Assembly: GCA_949288455.1 (NCBI GenBank)
Contig: CASEKF010000065.1
Span: 1 to 15,670, forward strand
Origin: an uncultured bacterium
Lineage (GTDB): Bacteria > Vulcanimicrobiota > CADAWZ01
Length of the DNA: 15,670 bases
Direction of reading: 5' to 3'
This document shows positions 13,576 through 15,670 of the stretch, piece by piece (position 1 is the first letter of the stretch; each line of letters begins with the position of its first letter). The notes below the pieces were generated by a model, which worked only from the letters and a program-made list of their open reading frames with translations, was not told the origin of the DNA and made no database searches. The position numbers and the translations under genes were made by a program.

Positions 13576-15603
13576 TTATTTAATTTCGGAAAATTTCTGA
13601 AAAGCAGAATGGAAAGCGAGCCTACAAGCGATATTTTTATCGCCGCTTCTATTCTTTCTTATATACATCAAATATTCTCTATTTTGCTGCGCGTCCACAA
13701 CTTTTCCTTCGTCTATATATATCCAATTATCGCAACCCTGCATAAGCAGAAATTCCGCATATATAAGCTCGGGGATATTACTATCCTTCTCACGCGTAGA
13801 ATACGTAGCCAAAATCGGAATCTTTTTATATCTGGCGAGAGTTTTCAGCTGCCTGATATTCTGTTCCAGTTTAGTCGGAATATCTATGGCTTGCCGCTTG
13901 GAAATGAATGGGATCATATTTAACGAATCGACGATTAAAAGCTTGATAGGCAAAGCGTCTATAAGCATTTTCATCTTTTTTACTCCCATAGAATCGTTGC
14001 CCTCGATTATATACATATATTTTCCATAAGAATCCCGTATTTTTTTCGAGATATCTTTTATTCTAGCAACTTCTTCGTCGCTTAAAGTCCCTCTGATAAT
14101 TTTTCTATAATCTATACCGCAGCATCTGGCCATAATTTTAGAAGCCACCGTAGACTGAGATTCTCCATATGTAATATACGCGCAAGGCTGTTTATCAGAA
14201 GCGCAATATTCCATAATTTGAGAACATAAGGCGCCTTTTCCTATTCCCTGCATCCCGGCAATAACCGTTACAAAATCCGGGCGAAGCCCGTCTATCGCCT
14301 GATTCAAGCCCGACAATCCCGTCGTTATTCCGGACCATGAGCGCCCGGCCTGTATCATAGCGGTTCGCTGAGCAAACAGATCGGTTTCAAAAGTTTTTAA
14401 CTGGTCGGAAAAAGCGATTACGTCTACGTCTATTACAGCCGTTTCAGAATCCGACTCTTCTAAAAGCCTTTCCTTTATGCCTTGAAAGGCCCATACGGCG
14501 GGAGAAAATTCCCTCCATTGTTCCTTAAGAGCATTTTTATCTTCTTCAAGCTTTCCATATCTTTCGGTAATCGGAGGTTTAGAAGGGAAACAATTTTTGC
14601 CTTCGGGGCAATAACCGGCGGCTTTAAACGCCGAGCAAGGAGTAAAAGGAACGCAAGGCAGAGAGTCTATCTTTTTATCTACAAAAGCCTTATCGTAACC
14701 TTTCGTCTGAGAAATCAGCTTATGAAAATAATCCAAACGCCTCCAAGACTTGTACATTGGAGCCAATAAATTTATAGTCTGATCCGACATGATCGCGGTA
14801 TTTTTTATTTCGGCCAACATTTTATTGACGGCGTCGCACTTTTCAGATATCTTTTTCAAATGAGAGTCAAAAATATGTATGCCTTCGTTAGGAGTAGGAT
14901 CTGCCGGGATATAATCCGTCAAATATAAAATTGCGTTGTCGATCTCGTTTTCGGTATATCTATGAATCTTAGCAAAAGGATTTTTCAAAGGCTCGCCGTT
15001 TTCGTCAAGAAATATTGTATGCCCCATTTTGACGCCAAAATCCATTCTTGACTCGTTTTTAGCGTCAAGCCATTTATCGCTTCCGCCGAAATAAGGCAGC
15101 CAAGCGTACATTCCATTGCTCCCAGCCGCTAACATATCTTCTGCCGGAAGAACTTCGGCTTTTGTCAAATCAAGCCTCTTAAAAATTAAGGATATCAGAT
15201 ATCTAACCTTTTTAGCCGAAATAGGCTTCTCAAAAAACATCCAGCAAGCGTAATTTTCGCCTTTAACCTTAGTTTTTTCTCTCTTAACTTCGGTTAAACC
15301 TAAGATGGAACAATCCTGAGCGAAAAGAAGAGAATCTCTCGCAGTCGGAGTTCTTGTCGATTCGTCAAAAATTATATTCGCCCAAGTACAAGTATTATCG
15401 GATAAATGATTATATAAAGCTAACCTGGATTGACCTTCGATATGAGATCTTACTCTCTCGGTAATTTCCCAATCTCCCTTTTTAATTTCCAAAGAAATAA
15501 CTTTGCTCGTATTCGCATTATAAATGGCTACTCTATCGGTTCTGCCTTTAAAAAACGAATAAAACTGTTTAGGACTTATATCAACGCCTTTCACGCTATC
15601 CAT
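13576..15603 (-). CDS. Primase-like (degenerate AEP) and DnaB/RadA-like ATPase fusion protein
   Basis: 675 residues. Residues 45-215 resemble the archaeo-eukaryotic primase domain seen in TOTE-type systems: ACWMFFEKPISAKKVRYLIS (119-138), then EVLPAEDMLAAGSNGMYAWL (150-169). The metal motif is ANIIFD (75-80), with one Asp instead of hDhD, and the usual His before the W-x-FF strand is Ala, so priming activity is doubtful. Cys317, Cys323, Cys332 and Cys338 form a C-x5-C-x8-C-x5-C cluster, probably zinc-binding. Residues 425-670 are a DnaB/RadA-like RecA fold: TGLSGLNQAIDGL, Walker A GMQGIGKG (450-457) with Gly457 where Thr or Ser is expected, YGES (479-482), and Walker B LLIVDS (555-560). GGAG lies 8 nt before the ATG. 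It may be a replication or repair helicase, possibly of mobile origin. The microlipoprotein follows it. Confidence 0.75.
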   Translation of the reverse strand: MDSVKGVDISPKQFYSFFKGRTDRVAIYNANTSKVISLEIKKGDWEITERVRSHIEGQSRLALYNHLSDNTCTWANIIFDESTRTPTARDSLLFAQDCSILGLTEVKREKTKVKGENYACWMFFEKPISAKKVRYLISLIFKRLDLTKAEVLPAEDMLAAGSNGMYAWLPYFGGSDKWLDAKNESRMDFGVKMGHTIFLDENGEPLKNPFAKIHRYTENEIDNAILYLTDYIPADPTPNEGIHIFDSHLKKISEKCDAVNKMLAEIKNTAIMSDQTINLLAPMYKSWRRLDYFHKLISQTKGYDKAFVDKKIDSLPCVPFTPCSAFKAAGYCPEGKNCFPSKPPITERYGKLEEDKNALKEQWREFSPAVWAFQGIKERLLEESDSETAVIDVDVIAFSDQLKTFETDLFAQRTAMIQAGRSWSGITTGLSGLNQAIDGLRPDFVTVIAGMQGIGKGALCSQIMEYCASDKQPCAYITYGESQSTVASKIMARCCGIDYRKIIRGTLSDEEVARIKDISKKIRDSYGKYMYIIEGNDSMGVKKMKMLIDALPIKLLIVDSLNMIPFISKRQAIDIPTKLEQNIRQLKTLARYKKIPILATYSTREKDSNIPELIYAEFLLMQGCDNWIYIDEGKVVDAQQNREYLMYIRKNRSGDKNIACRLAFHSAFQKFSEIK

Positions 15604-15670
15604 ATCGATAACTCCGTCATATCATTAAATATTCTATAAAAAAATAAATTTCTTTTAGAAATATCTTTTT

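Noticed and set aside
13576-15603. Ordinary replicative DnaB helicase
   Set aside because: The DnaB N-terminal domain is absent, the first half is primase-like, and Walker A lacks Thr/Ser.

Overview
The window is AT-rich, gene-dense bacterial chromosome with strong AGGAGG-type ribosome sites, occasional TTG starts and many intrinsic terminators. Two lipoproteins and two retraction-type pilus ATPases point to a diderm (Gram-negative-type) organism with type IV pili. The lipoprotein with a pseudopilin-like head domain reminds me of proteins from uncultured lineages such as Riflebacteria or Elusimicrobiota, but that is an impression and not a taxonomic assignment. I see no rRNA, tRNA, CRISPR array, transposase, integrase or phage structural gene.

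Layout. (1) 1-3680, minus strand: a 62-nt hairpin, then a 1203-residue fusion of serine hydroxymethyltransferase, a degenerate GcvT-like module and an intact-looking GcvT. It would join serine/glycine interconversion and glycine cleavage on one chain. (2) 3802-4560, minus: a J-domain-like protein without HPD plus TPRs, with a clear promoter and terminator. (3) 4476-5681: a 471-bp gap, then a coiled-coil lipoprotein with a pseudopilin-like head and a strong terminator. (4) 5790-6777, plus: an extended -10 promoter, a DUF134-NifX fusion with a His/Cys tail, and a bidirectional terminator. (5) 10202-6783, minus: an apparent operon of two PilT-family ATPases followed by a Dus-family tRNA-dihydrouridine synthase. 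(6) 10362-10757, plus: a small single-pass membrane protein with its own terminator, divergent from the pilus operon. (7) 10768-13331, plus: a tight operon of a DA1-like metallopeptidase, a SpoU/TrmH RNA methyltransferase, a TIGR02757/DUF2400 protein and a FolT-like ECF S component; the last three are joined by 4-nt ATGA overlaps. (8) 15603-13472, minus: a 675-residue protein with an archaeo-eukaryotic-primase-like N-terminus, a four-cysteine cluster and a DnaB/RadA-like ATPase, followed 14 nt downstream by a 29-codon lipoprotein.

Most of this is housekeeping and pilus-associated. The parts most worth following are the primase-like/DnaB-like protein, which departs from consensus in both enzymatic modules, its microlipoprotein neighbour, and the three-module SHMT-GcvT chain.
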